Below are positions 5,663 through 13,484 of a stretch of DNA of 19,729 nucleotides, piece after piece. The notes beneath the pieces were generated by a model. The model saw nothing but the letters and a program-made list of their open reading frames with translations. It searched no databases and was not told where the DNA came from. Where the stretch lies: positions 1 through 19,729 of the forward strand of contig DATKOR010000079.1 in the NCBI GenBank assembly GCA_035524495.1, read 5' to 3'. Numbering within the stretch: the first letter of the stretch is position 1; each line of letters starts with the position of its first letter. The position numbers and the translations under genes are program-made. The stretch comes from CAIKZZ01 sp035524495. Lineage in GTDB: Bacteria; Pseudomonadota; Gammaproteobacteria; Steroidobacterales; Steroidobacteraceae.

Positions 5663-7027
5663 GTGATCATCCCGCGCGCCGCGCACCCGATATCCCGCGC
5701 ACAGATCTCCCCGCAGGCCCTGAAGGTGCTGTATCGCCTGAAGGACGCCGGGTATCAGGCGTTCCTCGTGGGCGGCAGCGTCCGCGACCTGCTGCTCGGC
5801 ATCGTGCCGAAGGACTTCGACGTCGCGACCGACGCGCTGCCCGAAGAAATCCGGCGGCTCTTCAGGAACTGCCGGCTGATCGGCCGGCGGTTCCGGCTGG
5901 CGCACGTGCACTACGGCGACGAGATCATCGAAGTCGCGACCTTCCGCGCCGCCGCGGCCCCGCCCGAGGTCGACGACGACGATCACCGCGAGGCCGACGA
6001 TGCCCGCGCCCACGACCAGAGCGGCCGGATTCTCCGGGACAACATCTACGGGACGATCGACGCCGACATCTGGCGGCGCGACTTCACCGCGAACGCGCTT
6101 TACTACAACATCGCCGACTTCTCGGTCTGGGACTACGCGGACGGCGCCGAGGACGTGCGCAACCGCGTGCTGCGCCTGATCGGCGACCCGGAGGTGCGCT
6201 ACCGCGAGGACCCGGTGCGCATGCTGCGTGCCGCGCGCTTCGCGGCGAAGCTCGGCTTCACGCTGCATCCGGCGACGCGTGCGCCGATGAAGGAATTGGC
6301 CGCGCTGCTCGCCGGCGTTCCGGCCGCGCGGCTCTTCGACGAGACGCTGAAGCTCTTCCTGTCGGGCCATTCGGTTGCCTCGCTCGAGCGGTTGCGCGAG
6401 TTCGACCTGCTGCCGCAGCTGATGCCGGCGGTGGCCGAGGAGCTCGCGCGCGACCCGGACGGAGGGCCCGCGCGGCTGCTCCGGCTCGGGCTTGCCAACA
6501 CCGACGCGCGCGTCGCGGCGGACCGGGCGGTGACGCCGACATTCCTGTTCGCGGTGCTGCTGTACGGACCGATCCTCAGGCTGGCCGCGGAGCGGCGCGC
6601 CGCGGGGCAGCCCGAGCCGCAGGCGCTCCTCGAGGCGACCGACAGCGTCGTGCTCGCGCAGGTGCGCCGCGTCGCGGTCCCGAAGCGCTTCACGCTGCCG
6701 CTGCGGGAGCTCCTGCTCCTGCAGCCGCGGTTCGAGCGGCGCGAGGGGCGACGGGCGCTCGCGCTCCTGCACCACCCGCGGTTTCGCGCCGCCTTCGACT
6801 TCCTGATGCTGCGCGCCGAGGCCGGGCTCGTGCCGGCCGAGCTGGCGACGTGGTGGACCGAGGTCCAGACGCTGTCGGCGGACGAGCGCGCCGAGCGCGT
6901 CGCGCAGTTCGCGCCCGAGGCGCCCGCGGCCGACGATGCGACCGCGCCGCGTCGCCGTCGCCGTCGCCGCGGCCGGCGCGGCGGCGGCCCGGCGGGCGGT
7001 GCGCCGGCGGGCGGCGCCGCGACCTGA
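5663..7027 (+). CDS. pcnB: Poly(A) polymerase I
   Basis: Class II nucleotidyltransferase that adds 3' poly(A) tails to RNAs and so directs their decay. From the GTG at 5663 it is 454 residues, close to the E. coli enzyme. The family opening IIPRAAHPISRAQISPQALK is at 2-21, the nucleotide-binding GGS and VRD at 37-42, and the catalytic DFD at 51-53. The RNA-binding motifs RRDFTANALYYNI and YREDPVRMLRAARFAAKLGF follow, which mark PcnB rather than CCA-adding enzyme. The C-terminus is a stretch of seven arginines followed by Gly/Ala, the basic tail usual here. The start is uncertain: GTG 5663 has no visible ribosome binding site, while an in-frame CTG at 5594 has GAGG 7 bases upstream and would add 23 residues. 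It is the first gene of a tight run pcnB-folK-dNK-panC. Confidence 0.95.
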   Translation: MIIPRAAHPISRAQISPQALKVLYRLKDAGYQAFLVGGSVRDLLLGIVPKDFDVATDALPEEIRRLFRNCRLIGRRFRLAHVHYGDEIIEVATFRAAAAPPEVDDDDHREADDARAHDQSGRILRDNIYGTIDADIWRRDFTANALYYNIADFSVWDYADGAEDVRNRVLRLIGDPEVRYREDPVRMLRAARFAAKLGFTLHPATRAPMKELAALLAGVPAARLFDETLKLFLSGHSVASLERLREFDLLPQLMPAVAEELARDPDGGPARLLRLGLANTDARVAADRAVTPTFLFAVLLYGPILRLAAERRAAGQPEPQALLEATDSVVLAQVRRVAVPKRFTLPLRELLLLQPRFERREGRRALALLHHPRFRAAFDFLMLRAEAGLVPAELATWWTEVQTLSADERAERVAQFAPEAPAADDATAPRRRRRRRGRRGGGPAGGAPAGGAAT

Positions 7028-7028
7028 C

Positions 7029-7526
7029 ATGGACGCGACGGCGCCGTGGACGCCGGCGTGGATCGGCCTCGGCAGCAATCTCGACGATCCGCCGTGCCAG
7101 CTCGACGCGGCGATCGCCGGCCTCGGCCGGATCCCCGAGACGCGACTCATCGCGGTCTCGCGCCGGTACTGGTCGGATCCAGTCGGGCCGCAGGACCAGC
7201 CGCGCTTTCTGAACGCGGCCGCGGCGCTGCTGACCCGGCTCGGCGCCGTCGAGCTGCACGCCGCGCTGCGTGCGCTCGAAGGCGCGCTCGGCAAGACACC
7301 GCCCGCCGTGCGATTCGGTCCGCGGCGCATCGACCTCGACCTCTTGGCGTACGGCGCGCTGACGCTGTCGACGCCGACGCTGGAGCTGCCGCACCCGCGC
7401 CTGCACGAGCGCGCATTCGTGCTGTATCCTTTGTCGGAACTTGCGCCCGAGCTGTGGATTGCGGGCCGCGGCCGCGTGGCCGCGCTCAAAGCCGCGGTCG
7501 CGGGTGACGCTCTGTCGCCGCTGTGA
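7029..7526 (+). CDS. folK: 2-amino-4-hydroxy-6-hydroxymethyldihydropteridine pyrophosphokinase
   Basis: HPPK transfers pyrophosphate from ATP to 6-hydroxymethyl-dihydropterin, the step before dihydropteroate synthase in folate synthesis. The protein has 165 residues, normal for the family. It shows WIGLGSNLDDP (11-21), DQPRFLNAAA with its conserved Phe-Leu-Asn (56-65), and the signature RFGPRRIDLDLL (95-106), whose aspartates D102 and D104 hold Mg. LPHPRLHERAFVLYPL follows. The ATG begins one base after the pcnB stop, so the genes are very probably translationally coupled; pcnB-folK is a conserved pair in Gammaproteobacteria. The gene is complete and nothing is odd. Confidence 0.96.
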   Translation: MDATAPWTPAWIGLGSNLDDPPCQLDAAIAGLGRIPETRLIAVSRRYWSDPVGPQDQPRFLNAAAALLTRLGAVELHAALRALEGALGKTPPAVRFGPRRIDLDLLAYGALTLSTPTLELPHPRLHERAFVLYPLSELAPELWIAGRGRVAALKAAVAGDALSPL

Positions 7527-7536
7527 CCGCCCACGC

Positions 7537-8205
7537 GTGAGTACCGCCCCCGCACCGCCGCCGCCGGCCTTCGCACATCGCTACGTCGTCATCGAGGGAC
7601 CGATCGGCGTCGGCAAGACCAGCCTCGCCCGGCGCCTCGCGGCGCAGCACGGCGCCGAGCTCGTGCTCGAGCGCGCCGAAGAGAACCCGTTCCTCGAGCG
7701 CTTCTACCGCAGCCCGCGCACCGGCGCGTTCCCGGCGCAGCTCTACTTCCTGTTCCAGCGCGCGCGCCAGATGCAGATGCTGAGGCAGAGCGACCTGTTC
7801 GCACCGGTGCGCGTCGCCGACTTCCTGCTCGAGAAGGACCGGCTGTTCGCGCGCGTGACACTCGACGACGAGGAGTACGCGCTCTACGAGCAGGTCTACG
7901 AGCGGCTCGCGATCGATGCCCCGGTGCCGGACCTCGTCGTCTACCTGCAGGCGCCGGCGGACGTGCTGCAGGAACGCGTCGCGCGGCGTGGCATCCGCTA
8001 CGAGCAGGGCATGGAGCGCGAGTACCTCGAGCGCCTGGTCGATGCCTACACGCGCTTCTTCCACCTCTACGACGCGGGGCCGTTGCTGATCGTCAACGCG
8101 GCCGAGGTCGACTTCGTCGGCAACGAGGCCCACTTCGCGCAGCTCGAGGCCGAGGTCAATCGCCCGCGCCGCGGGCGCCACTACTTCAACCCGTTCCGGG
8201 GCTGA
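7537..8205 (+). CDS. Deoxynucleoside kinase family protein
   Basis: A 222-residue P-loop kinase of the deoxyadenosine/deoxyguanosine kinase family, which phosphorylates salvaged deoxynucleosides. It has a short Pro/Ala-rich N-terminus and then a P-loop GPIGVGKT (21-28). LVLERAEENPFLERFY carries the substrate-binding Glu, VADFLLEKDRLFA holds the conserved Asp-Arg region, and a lid ARRGIRYEQGMEREYLERL follows. The GTG start at 7537 lies 10 bases after folK. It has no obvious ribosome binding site, but the sequence before it overlaps folK in another frame. It sits where panB is often found between folK and panC. The preferred nucleoside cannot be read from the sequence. Confidence 0.9.
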   Translation: MSTAPAPPPPAFAHRYVVIEGPIGVGKTSLARRLAAQHGAELVLERAEENPFLERFYRSPRTGAFPAQLYFLFQRARQMQMLRQSDLFAPVRVADFLLEKDRLFARVTLDDEEYALYEQVYERLAIDAPVPDLVVYLQAPADVLQERVARRGIRYEQGMEREYLERLVDAYTRFFHLYDAGPLLIVNAAEVDFVGNEAHFAQLEAEVNRPRRGRHYFNPFRG

Positions 8206-8206
8206 C

Positions 8207-9076
8207 GTGGAAACCGTGACCCGCATTCACTCGGTCCGCGAACGCGTCGCCGAATGGCGCGCGGCCGGCCAGACGGTTGCGCTCGTGCAGACGATGGGCT
8301 GCCTGCACAAGGGCCATCTCGCGCTGATCGCCGAGGCCCGCAGCCGCGCCAAGCGCTGCGTCGTCACGGTGTTCGTGAACCCGCTGCAGTTCGGCCCGAG
8401 CGAGGACTTCAGCCGCTACCCGCGCACGATCGAGCACGACAAGGAGCTCGCCGCCGAGGCTGGCGTCGACCTGCTGTTCTTGCCGACGACCTTCGAGATG
8501 TTCCCGACGGGATTCGAGCGCTCGACGCGCGTCGACGTCCCGGAGCTGTCGCAGATCCTCGAAGGCCAGTTCCGCCCCGGCCACTTCGAGGGCCTGGCGA
8601 CGATCACCACCAAGTTCCTGCAGATCGTGCAGCCCGACGTCGCGGTGCTCGGCGAGAAGGACTACCAGCACCTCGTGATCGTCAGGCGCCTGGTCGCGGA
8701 CCTGTGCATGCCGGTCGAGATCGCCGCGGTACCGGTGGCACGCGACCACGACGGGCTCGCGTTCAGCGCGCGCAACCGGCTGCTCGCGCCGCGCGAGCGC
8801 AACCTCGCGCCGCGGCTCTACGAGGCACTCAAGAGCGCCCGGCGCCGGCTCTCCGACGGCGACCGCGACTTCGCGACGCTCCAGGAGACCGGGCTGCGGG
8901 ATCTGGAGCGCGCCGGCTTCGCGCCCGACTACTTCTCGATCCGCCAGGCGGCGGACCTGCTGCCGCTGCGCTTCGAGAGCCGCGAGGTCGTCGTGCTCGC
9001 GGCGGCGCGGCTCGGCACGACGCACCTCTCCGACTGCGTGCTCGTGCACCTGCCGCCGCGCACGCGCACGCCCTAG
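8207..9076 (+). CDS. panC: Pantothenate synthetase (pantoate-beta-alanine ligase)
   Basis: Joins pantoate and beta-alanine using ATP, the last step to vitamin B5. It is 289 residues, normal length. Family motifs are present: MGCLHKGHLALI (the HxGH nucleotidyl-transfer motif), VFVNPLQFGPSEDFSRYPRT, GEKDYQHLVIVRRLVADL, and RDHDGLAFSARNRLL in place of the more common DGLAxSSRN. GTG at 8207 is chosen because METVTRI matches the usual short N-terminal extension; it follows the kinase stop by one base. A second GTG at 8216 is possible. The stop lies one base from the converging queG stop. panB and panD are not in the window. Confidence 0.96.
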   Translation: METVTRIHSVRERVAEWRAAGQTVALVQTMGCLHKGHLALIAEARSRAKRCVVTVFVNPLQFGPSEDFSRYPRTIEHDKELAAEAGVDLLFLPTTFEMFPTGFERSTRVDVPELSQILEGQFRPGHFEGLATITTKFLQIVQPDVAVLGEKDYQHLVIVRRLVADLCMPVEIAAVPVARDHDGLAFSARNRLLAPRERNLAPRLYEALKSARRRLSDGDRDFATLQETGLRDLERAGFAPDYFSIRQAADLLPLRFESREVVVLAAARLGTTHLSDCVLVHLPPRTRTP

Positions 9077-9077
9077 T

Positions 9078-10145
9078 TCACGCGCCGGCCTTGCGGCGCT
9101 GCTCGGCGAGCGCCCACGCGACGTGCTCGCGCACCAGCGCCGAGGCATGGTCGCGCCGCGCCTCGAGCGCGGCGACGACTGCGCGCCCGGGCGGGGCGTT
9201 GCCGAGCGCGACCGCGATGTTCCTGAGCCAGCGCGCGTGGCCGATCCGGCGGATGGCGCTGCCGCGCAGGTGCAAATCGAAGTCGCTCTCGCTCCAGCCG
9301 AACAACGTCGTCAGCCGCTCGCCGTCGAGGCCGTGGCGCGGCTCGAAGGCGAACTCGCGCGTGGCGCGCGCGAACTTGTTCCACGGGCACGCGAGCTGGC
9401 AGTCGTCGCAGCCGTAGATGCGGTTGCCCATCGGGCGGCGCAGCGGCTCCGGGATCGTGCCCTCGAGCTCGATCGTCAGGTACGAGATGCAGCGGCGCGC
9501 ATCGAGCCGGTACGGCGCGACGATCGCGCCGGTCGGACACGCCGGGATGCAGGCCGTGCAGCTGCCGCAGTGCTCGCTGGCGGGCGCGTCGATCGCGAGC
9601 GGCAGGTCGGTGTAGAGCTCGCCGAGGAAGAAGTACGAGCCCACGCGCGGGTGGATCAGGTTCGTGTGCTTGCCGATCCAGCCGAGCCCGGCGTTGCGCG
9701 CGAGCGGCTTCTCGAGTACGGGCCCGGTGTCGACGAATACGCGGTGGCCGAACGCCCCGACGCGCGCCTCGATCGCGTCGGCGAGGTGCTGCAGGCGGTT
9801 GCGCATCAGCCGGTGGTAGTCGCGCCCGAGCGCGTAGCGCGACACGTAGCCCGCGGCCCCGTCGGCGAGCGTCTGGGTCGCGTCGCGCGCCCGGCCGGGC
9901 CAGTAGTCCAGGCGCACCGAGATCACCCGCAGCGTGCCGGGCCTGATCGCGGCGGGGCGCGCCCGCCGCGCACCGAAGCGCTGCATGTAGTGGAGCTCGC
10001 CGTGCAGTCCATCGGCGAGCCACTGCATCAGGTGGGCCTCGTCCTCGGCCAGGTCGACGCCCGCGATCCCGACCTCGTCGAAGCCGAGGCCGAGGGCGAG
10101 CCGCTTCAGCTGCGCGGCAAACTGCGGGGCGCTCACGTCCATCAT
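9078..10145 (-). CDS. queG: Epoxyqueuosine reductase
   Basis: Cobalamin-dependent iron-sulfur enzyme that reduces epoxyqueuosine to queuosine in tRNA, the last step of queuosine synthesis. It has 355 residues. The catalytic Asp region VFVDTGPVLEK is near residue 139 and the conserved GLGWIGKHTNLI follows. The two [4Fe-4S] ligand sets are CGSCTACIPACP (Cys 193, 196, 199, 203) and a later set in YGCDDCQLACPWN (246, 249, 253), with C219 in RRCISYLTIE. The C-terminal region is HEAT-like (HARWLRNIAVALGN). Two adjacent ATGs (10145, 10142) follow a GGGA; I used the first. Divergent from nnr with only 46 bases between the starts. Confidence 0.96.
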   Translation of the reverse strand: MMDVSAPQFAAQLKRLALGLGFDEVGIAGVDLAEDEAHLMQWLADGLHGELHYMQRFGARRARPAAIRPGTLRVISVRLDYWPGRARDATQTLADGAAGYVSRYALGRDYHRLMRNRLQHLADAIEARVGAFGHRVFVDTGPVLEKPLARNAGLGWIGKHTNLIHPRVGSYFFLGELYTDLPLAIDAPASEHCGSCTACIPACPTGAIVAPYRLDARRCISYLTIELEGTIPEPLRRPMGNRIYGCDDCQLACPWNKFARATREFAFEPRHGLDGERLTTLFGWSESDFDLHLRGSAIRRIGHARWLRNIAVALGNAPPGRAVVAALEARRDHASALVREHVAWALAEQRRKAGA

Positions 10146-10157
10146 GGTTTTCCCGGC

Positions 10158-10163
10158 AGTATA
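10158..10163 (-). promoter_or_regulatory. -10 box for queG
   Basis: TATACT on the minus strand matches five of six consensus bases; no good -35 is visible 16-18 bases upstream. Its 3' end is only 12 bases before the queG ATG, so the leader would be about 6 bases. Confidence 0.4.
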
Positions 10164-10179
10164 GGGCGCCCCGCTACGC

Positions 10180-10185
10180 GATAAT
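10180..10185 (+). promoter_or_regulatory. -10 box for nnr, leaderless spacing
   Basis: GATAAT matches five of six consensus bases and ends 6 bases before the nnr ATG. Transcription would begin at or next to the A of the start codon. No -35 is seen and there is no ribosome binding site in the 6 bases. Confidence 0.4.
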
Positions 10186-10191
10186 CCGCGC

Positions 10192-11685
10192 ATGGAACCA
10201 CTGCCCGCACTCGTTTACTCGACCGCCGCCATCCGCGCCGCCGACCGCTACGCGATCGAGACGCTGGGGGTTCCCGGCTACACGCTGATGACGCGAGCAG
10301 GCGAAGCGGCCCTGTCGGCTCTGCGCAGCCAGTGGCCGCTGGCGCGGCGGCTGCTGGTGCTGGCCGGGCCGGGCAACAACGGCGGCGATGGCTACGTTGT
10401 GGCGCGTTTCGCACGTGCCGCCGGGCTCGAGGTCACGGTCGCGGCGCCGGCCGGAGAGCCGAAGGGCGGCGATGCGGCGCGCGCCGCCGCCGACTGGCGG
10501 GCGGCGGGCGGCACGACGCAGCCGTTCGCGCCGAATCTCCTCGCCCAGGCCGACCTCATCGTCGATGCGCTGCTCGGAACCGGGCTCGTCCGCGACGTCG
10601 AGCCCGGGCTTGCGGCGCTGATCAGCGTCGTCAACGCGAGCGGCCGGGCCATCGTCTCCCTCGACGTGCCCTCCGGGCTCGACACCGACACCGGGCAGGT
10701 GCGCGGCGTCGCGATCCGTGCGGCGCTGACGGTGACGTTCGTGGGCCTGAAGCCCGGGCTGTTCCTCGGCGCCGGTCCCGAGCACATCGGGCGGCTGGTC
10801 TGCGACGACCTCGAGGTCGCGCCGGCGGCCTTTGCCAACGCCGTGCCTGCGCTTCGGCGGATTCCGGAGCGCGAGATGCGCGCACTCCTGCCGCGGCGCG
10901 CCCGCACGGCGCACAAGGGCGTGCACGGCCGCGTGCTGATCGTCGGCGGCGGCGCGGGGATGCCGGGTGCCGCGCGCCTGGCGGGCGAGGCGGCGCTGCG
11001 CGCGGGCGCGGGGCTCGTGACCGTCGCAACCTGGCCCGCGCATGCGGCCGCGCTCGCCGCCGGACGGCCGGAACTCATCTGCCTGCCGGTCGAGAAGCCG
11101 GCCGACCTCAACTCGGCACTCGCGGCCGCCGACGTCGTCGCGATCGGCCCGGGACTCGGCCGCAGCAGCTGGGCCGAGGGTCTGTGGCGCGCCGTGCTCG
11201 CGACCGACGTGCCGCTGATCGTCGACGCCGATGCCCTCAACCTGCTCGCCGCCGCGCCGGCGCGTTCGGCCCGCTGGTGCCTGACGCCGCATCCCGGCGA
11301 GGCCGGGCGCCTGCTCGGCTCGAGCGCGGAGGAAGTGCAGTCGGACCGGCTGTCGGCGGTGCGCGCGCTCGCCGCGCGCTACGACGGTGTTGCGGTGCTG
11401 AAGGGGGCGGGGACGCTGGTCGCGGCGGGCGACTCCGCGCCGTGGGTCTGCGAGCGCGGCAACCCCGGCATGGGCGCGGCGGGCATGGGCGACGTGCTGA
11501 CCGGCGTCATCGCCGCGATCGCGGCCCAGCAGGCCGACCCGCTCGCGGCGCTGGGACCCGCGGCGGCGGTCGCGGTCCTGGTGCACGCGCAGGCCGGCGA
11601 TCTCGCGGCGCGCGGCGGCGAGCGCGGCATCCTCGCCTCGGACCTGATCGCGCAGCTGCCGGCATGCGTGAACCCGGCCGGCTGA
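10192..11685 (+). CDS. nnr: Bifunctional NAD(P)H-hydrate epimerase / ADP-dependent NAD(P)H-hydrate dehydratase
   Basis: Repairs hydrated NAD(P)H. The N-terminal domain (about 1-215, YjeF_N) interconverts R and S hydrates, and the C-terminal domain (about 230-497, ribokinase-like) dehydrates the S form using ADP. The 497-residue length fits the fused form. Visible motifs: LVLAGPGNNGGDGYVVARF (56-74) and SLDVPSGLDTDTG in the epimerase; GVHGRVLIVGGGAGMPGA, IGPGLG, LTPHPGEAGRLL and the catalytic GMGDVLTG (431-438, D434) in the dehydratase. The ATG at 10192 is the only sensible start. nnr followed directly by tsaE is the usual gammaproteobacterial order; here the genes overlap by 22 bases. Confidence 0.96.
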   Translation: MEPLPALVYSTAAIRAADRYAIETLGVPGYTLMTRAGEAALSALRSQWPLARRLLVLAGPGNNGGDGYVVARFARAAGLEVTVAAPAGEPKGGDAARAAADWRAAGGTTQPFAPNLLAQADLIVDALLGTGLVRDVEPGLAALISVVNASGRAIVSLDVPSGLDTDTGQVRGVAIRAALTVTFVGLKPGLFLGAGPEHIGRLVCDDLEVAPAAFANAVPALRRIPEREMRALLPRRARTAHKGVHGRVLIVGGGAGMPGAARLAGEAALRAGAGLVTVATWPAHAAALAAGRPELICLPVEKPADLNSALAAADVVAIGPGLGRSSWAEGLWRAVLATDVPLIVDADALNLLAAAPARSARWCLTPHPGEAGRLLGSSAEEVQSDRLSAVRALAARYDGVAVLKGAGTLVAAGDSAPWVCERGNPGMGAAGMGDVLTGVIAAIAAQQADPLAALGPAAAVAVLVHAQAGDLAARGGERGILASDLIAQLPACVNPAG

Positions 11686-12155
11686 CGCGGCCACTCGCCG
11701 ACGAGGCCGCGACGCGCGCGGCGGGCGCCGAGCTCGCCGCGGCGTTGCAGGCCGCCGGCTGCGCGTCGGCGTTCATCACCGTCGCGGGCGAGCTCGGCGC
11801 CGGCAAGACGACGCTGGTCCGCGGCCTCCTCGGCGCGCTCGGCGTCGCAGGTCCGGTCCGAAGCCCGACCTTCACGCTGATCGAGAGCTATCCGGTCGGC
11901 CCCGGGCGCGTACACCACCTCGACTGGTACCGGCTGGCCGGTCCCGAGGAACTCGAGGGACTCGGCTTTCGCGAGCTCCTCGGGTCCGGACAGTGGGTGC
12001 TCGCCGAGTGGCCGGAACGCGCGCCCGACGTCGCCGCGCAGGCGGACCTTGCGCTCGCGCTGCGCTACGCACCCGTCGGCCGCGAGCTCGCCGTGACGGC
12101 GCGGACCGCGACGGGACAGGCGGTGCTTTCGCGCTGGATGCGAGGCAACGCATGA
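11664..12155 (+). CDS. tsaE: tRNA N6-threonylcarbamoyladenosine biosynthesis ATPase
   Basis: TsaE is the ATPase that, with TsaB and TsaD, transfers the threonylcarbamoyl group to A37 of ANN-reading tRNAs (t6A). It has 163 residues. It shows the P-loop GELGAGKT (43-50), SPTFTLIESY (68-76), the family's HLDWYR (85-90) and LAEWPERAP. The ATG at 11664 lies inside the end of nnr, so translation is probably coupled. It is followed by a 63-base gap with an AT-rich patch and a promoter before amiB, so it may end an nnr-tsaE transcript. Its C-terminus (RWMRGNA) is ordinary. Confidence 0.95.
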   Translation: MREPGRLTRPLADEAATRAAGAELAAALQAAGCASAFITVAGELGAGKTTLVRGLLGALGVAGPVRSPTFTLIESYPVGPGRVHHLDWYRLAGPEELEGLGFRELLGSGQWVLAEWPERAPDVAAQADLALALRYAPVGRELAVTARTATGQAVLSRWMRGNA

Positions 12156-12183
12156 GGTTGGCGACGTAGGTTATTAATCCAAT

Positions 12184-12212
12184 TTGAGTTTTCGTCGCAT
12201 GCCGGTTACAGT
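12184..12212 (+). promoter_or_regulatory. Sigma-70 promoter for amiB, leaderless spacing
   Basis: TTGAGT (12184-12189) and TACAGT (12207-12212) are exactly 17 bases apart, each with four of six consensus bases. An AT-rich run just upstream (about 12168-12183) could serve as an UP element. The -10 ends 6 bases before the ATG at 12219, so transcription should start at or beside it. Confidence 0.55.
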
Positions 12213-12218
12213 CGGCGC

Positions 12219-13436
12219 ATGTCGTACGGCTGGCGTCCCGCGTCGTGGCTCGGCTGGGGGCTCCTCGCACCGGCCGCTTTGACCTTCGCGCTCGCATCGC
12301 GCGGCGCCGAGGTCGTCGATGTGCACCTCACCGGCGCCGCCGACGGGGCCCGACTCGAGGTCGCCTTCACCGGCCCTGCAACCTCATCGGTCTTCACGCT
12401 CGATCACCCGTCGCGCGTCGTCGTCGATCTCAAGCCCGCGACGCTCGATCGTCATCACGTTCGCCTTCCGGCCGGCGCCGGGCCCGTCCGCAGCCTGAGG
12501 GCCGGCCCGCGGGGCGGAACCATTCGGCTCGTGCTCGACCTCGAGCGGCCGCTCGCGGTGCACGCCCAGCCCGTCGCCGACGGCTCCCCGAGGCGCCTCA
12601 TCGTCGATCTCGGCACCGTCGAGCCCGCGCGTGCCCCGGCGCCGGTCGTCGTCGAGCGCGCGGCACCGCAGGCGCGCGAGCTGCTGGTCGCGGTCGATGC
12701 CGGCCACGGCGGCGTCGATCCGGGCGCGACCGGCCGCGACGGCACGCACGAGAAGGACGTCACGCTCGCGATCGCGCGCGTGCTCGCGCAGCGCCTGAAC
12801 GCCGAACCCGGGCTCAAGGCGATGCTGACCCGCAGCAGCGACACCTTCGTGCCGCTGCGCGAGCGCGTCGAGCGCGCGCGCGAGGCGCGCGCGGACCTGT
12901 TCGTCTCGGTGCACGCCGACGCGATCGCCGATCGCAGCGTCGCCGGCTCCTCGGTCTACGTGCTCTCGGCGCGCGGCGCGAGCAGCGAGGCGGCGAAACG
13001 CCTCGCGGAGCGCGAGAACGCCGCGGACCTGATCGGTGGCGTCTCGCTCGACGACAAGGATCCGGTGATCCGCTCGGTGCTGCTCGACCTCTCGCAGTCG
13101 GCGGCAATGAGCGCGAGCATGGTGGCCGCCGAGAAGGTGCTCGGCGAGCTCGAGGAGGTCGGCGAACTCAGGAAGGGACGCGTGCAGCAGGCGGGCTTCG
13201 TCGTGCTGAAGGCCCCCGACATCCCGTCGATGCTGATCGAGACCGCGTACATCACGAACCCGAGCGAGGAGCGGCGCCTCAAGGATCCGCGCTACCAGGC
13301 GCGGCTCGCCGACGCGATCCTGACGGGGATCCGCAGCTACTTCCGCGAGAACCCGCCGCCCGGTACGCGCGTCGCCGCGCTCGAGGGCCCGGCCGAGGCC
13401 GCAGACGGCACGTCCACGCGCGGGATTCGGCGCTGA
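12219..13436 (+). CDS. amiB: N-acetylmuramoyl-L-alanine amidase (AMIN + Amidase_3)
   Basis: Periplasmic zinc amidase that cuts the peptide stem from MurNAc and splits septal peptidoglycan during division. It has 405 residues. A hydrophobic N-terminus (about 9-27) looks like a signal peptide with few positive charges. An AMIN domain (about 32-130) targets the septum. The Amidase_3 domain (155-377) has Zn ligands H163 (VDAGHGG), E178 (HEKD) and H232 (SVHAD), and the catalytic E341 (MLIETAYITNP). The segment 253-315 between them fits the autoinhibitory helix that activators of the EnvC type displace. There is no LysM domain, unlike pseudomonad AmiB. The name rests on the position between tsaE and mutL; AmiC-like is the alternative. 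No ribosome binding site precedes the ATG. Confidence 0.93.
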   Translation: MSYGWRPASWLGWGLLAPAALTFALASRGAEVVDVHLTGAADGARLEVAFTGPATSSVFTLDHPSRVVVDLKPATLDRHHVRLPAGAGPVRSLRAGPRGGTIRLVLDLERPLAVHAQPVADGSPRRLIVDLGTVEPARAPAPVVVERAAPQARELLVAVDAGHGGVDPGATGRDGTHEKDVTLAIARVLAQRLNAEPGLKAMLTRSSDTFVPLRERVERAREARADLFVSVHADAIADRSVAGSSVYVLSARGASSEAAKRLAERENAADLIGGVSLDDKDPVIRSVLLDLSQSAAMSASMVAAEKVLGELEEVGELRKGRVQQAGFVVLKAPDIPSMLIETAYITNPSEERRLKDPRYQARLADAILTGIRSYFRENPPPGTRVAALEGPAEAADGTSTRGIRR

Positions 13437-13441
13437 GCGAC

Positions 13442-13450
13442 TGCTAGACT
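13442..13450 (+). promoter_or_regulatory. Possible extended -10 promoter for mutL
   Basis: TGC-TAGACT lies just after the amiB stop: extended -10 with four of six consensus bases. The start would be near 13457, giving a leader of about 28 bases to the mutL ATG. No -35 is seen. The same stretch is followed by a GC-rich inverted repeat (GCCGCGG and CCGCGGC around 13460-13474). Confidence 0.35.
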
Positions 13451-13484
13451 GGCCGGGCGCCGCGGTTCCCGCGGCGCGCCCCGC

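Noticed and set aside
5549..7576. A 675-codon open frame antisense to pcnB and folK
   Set aside because: Same cause: a compositional shadow of two well-identified genes.
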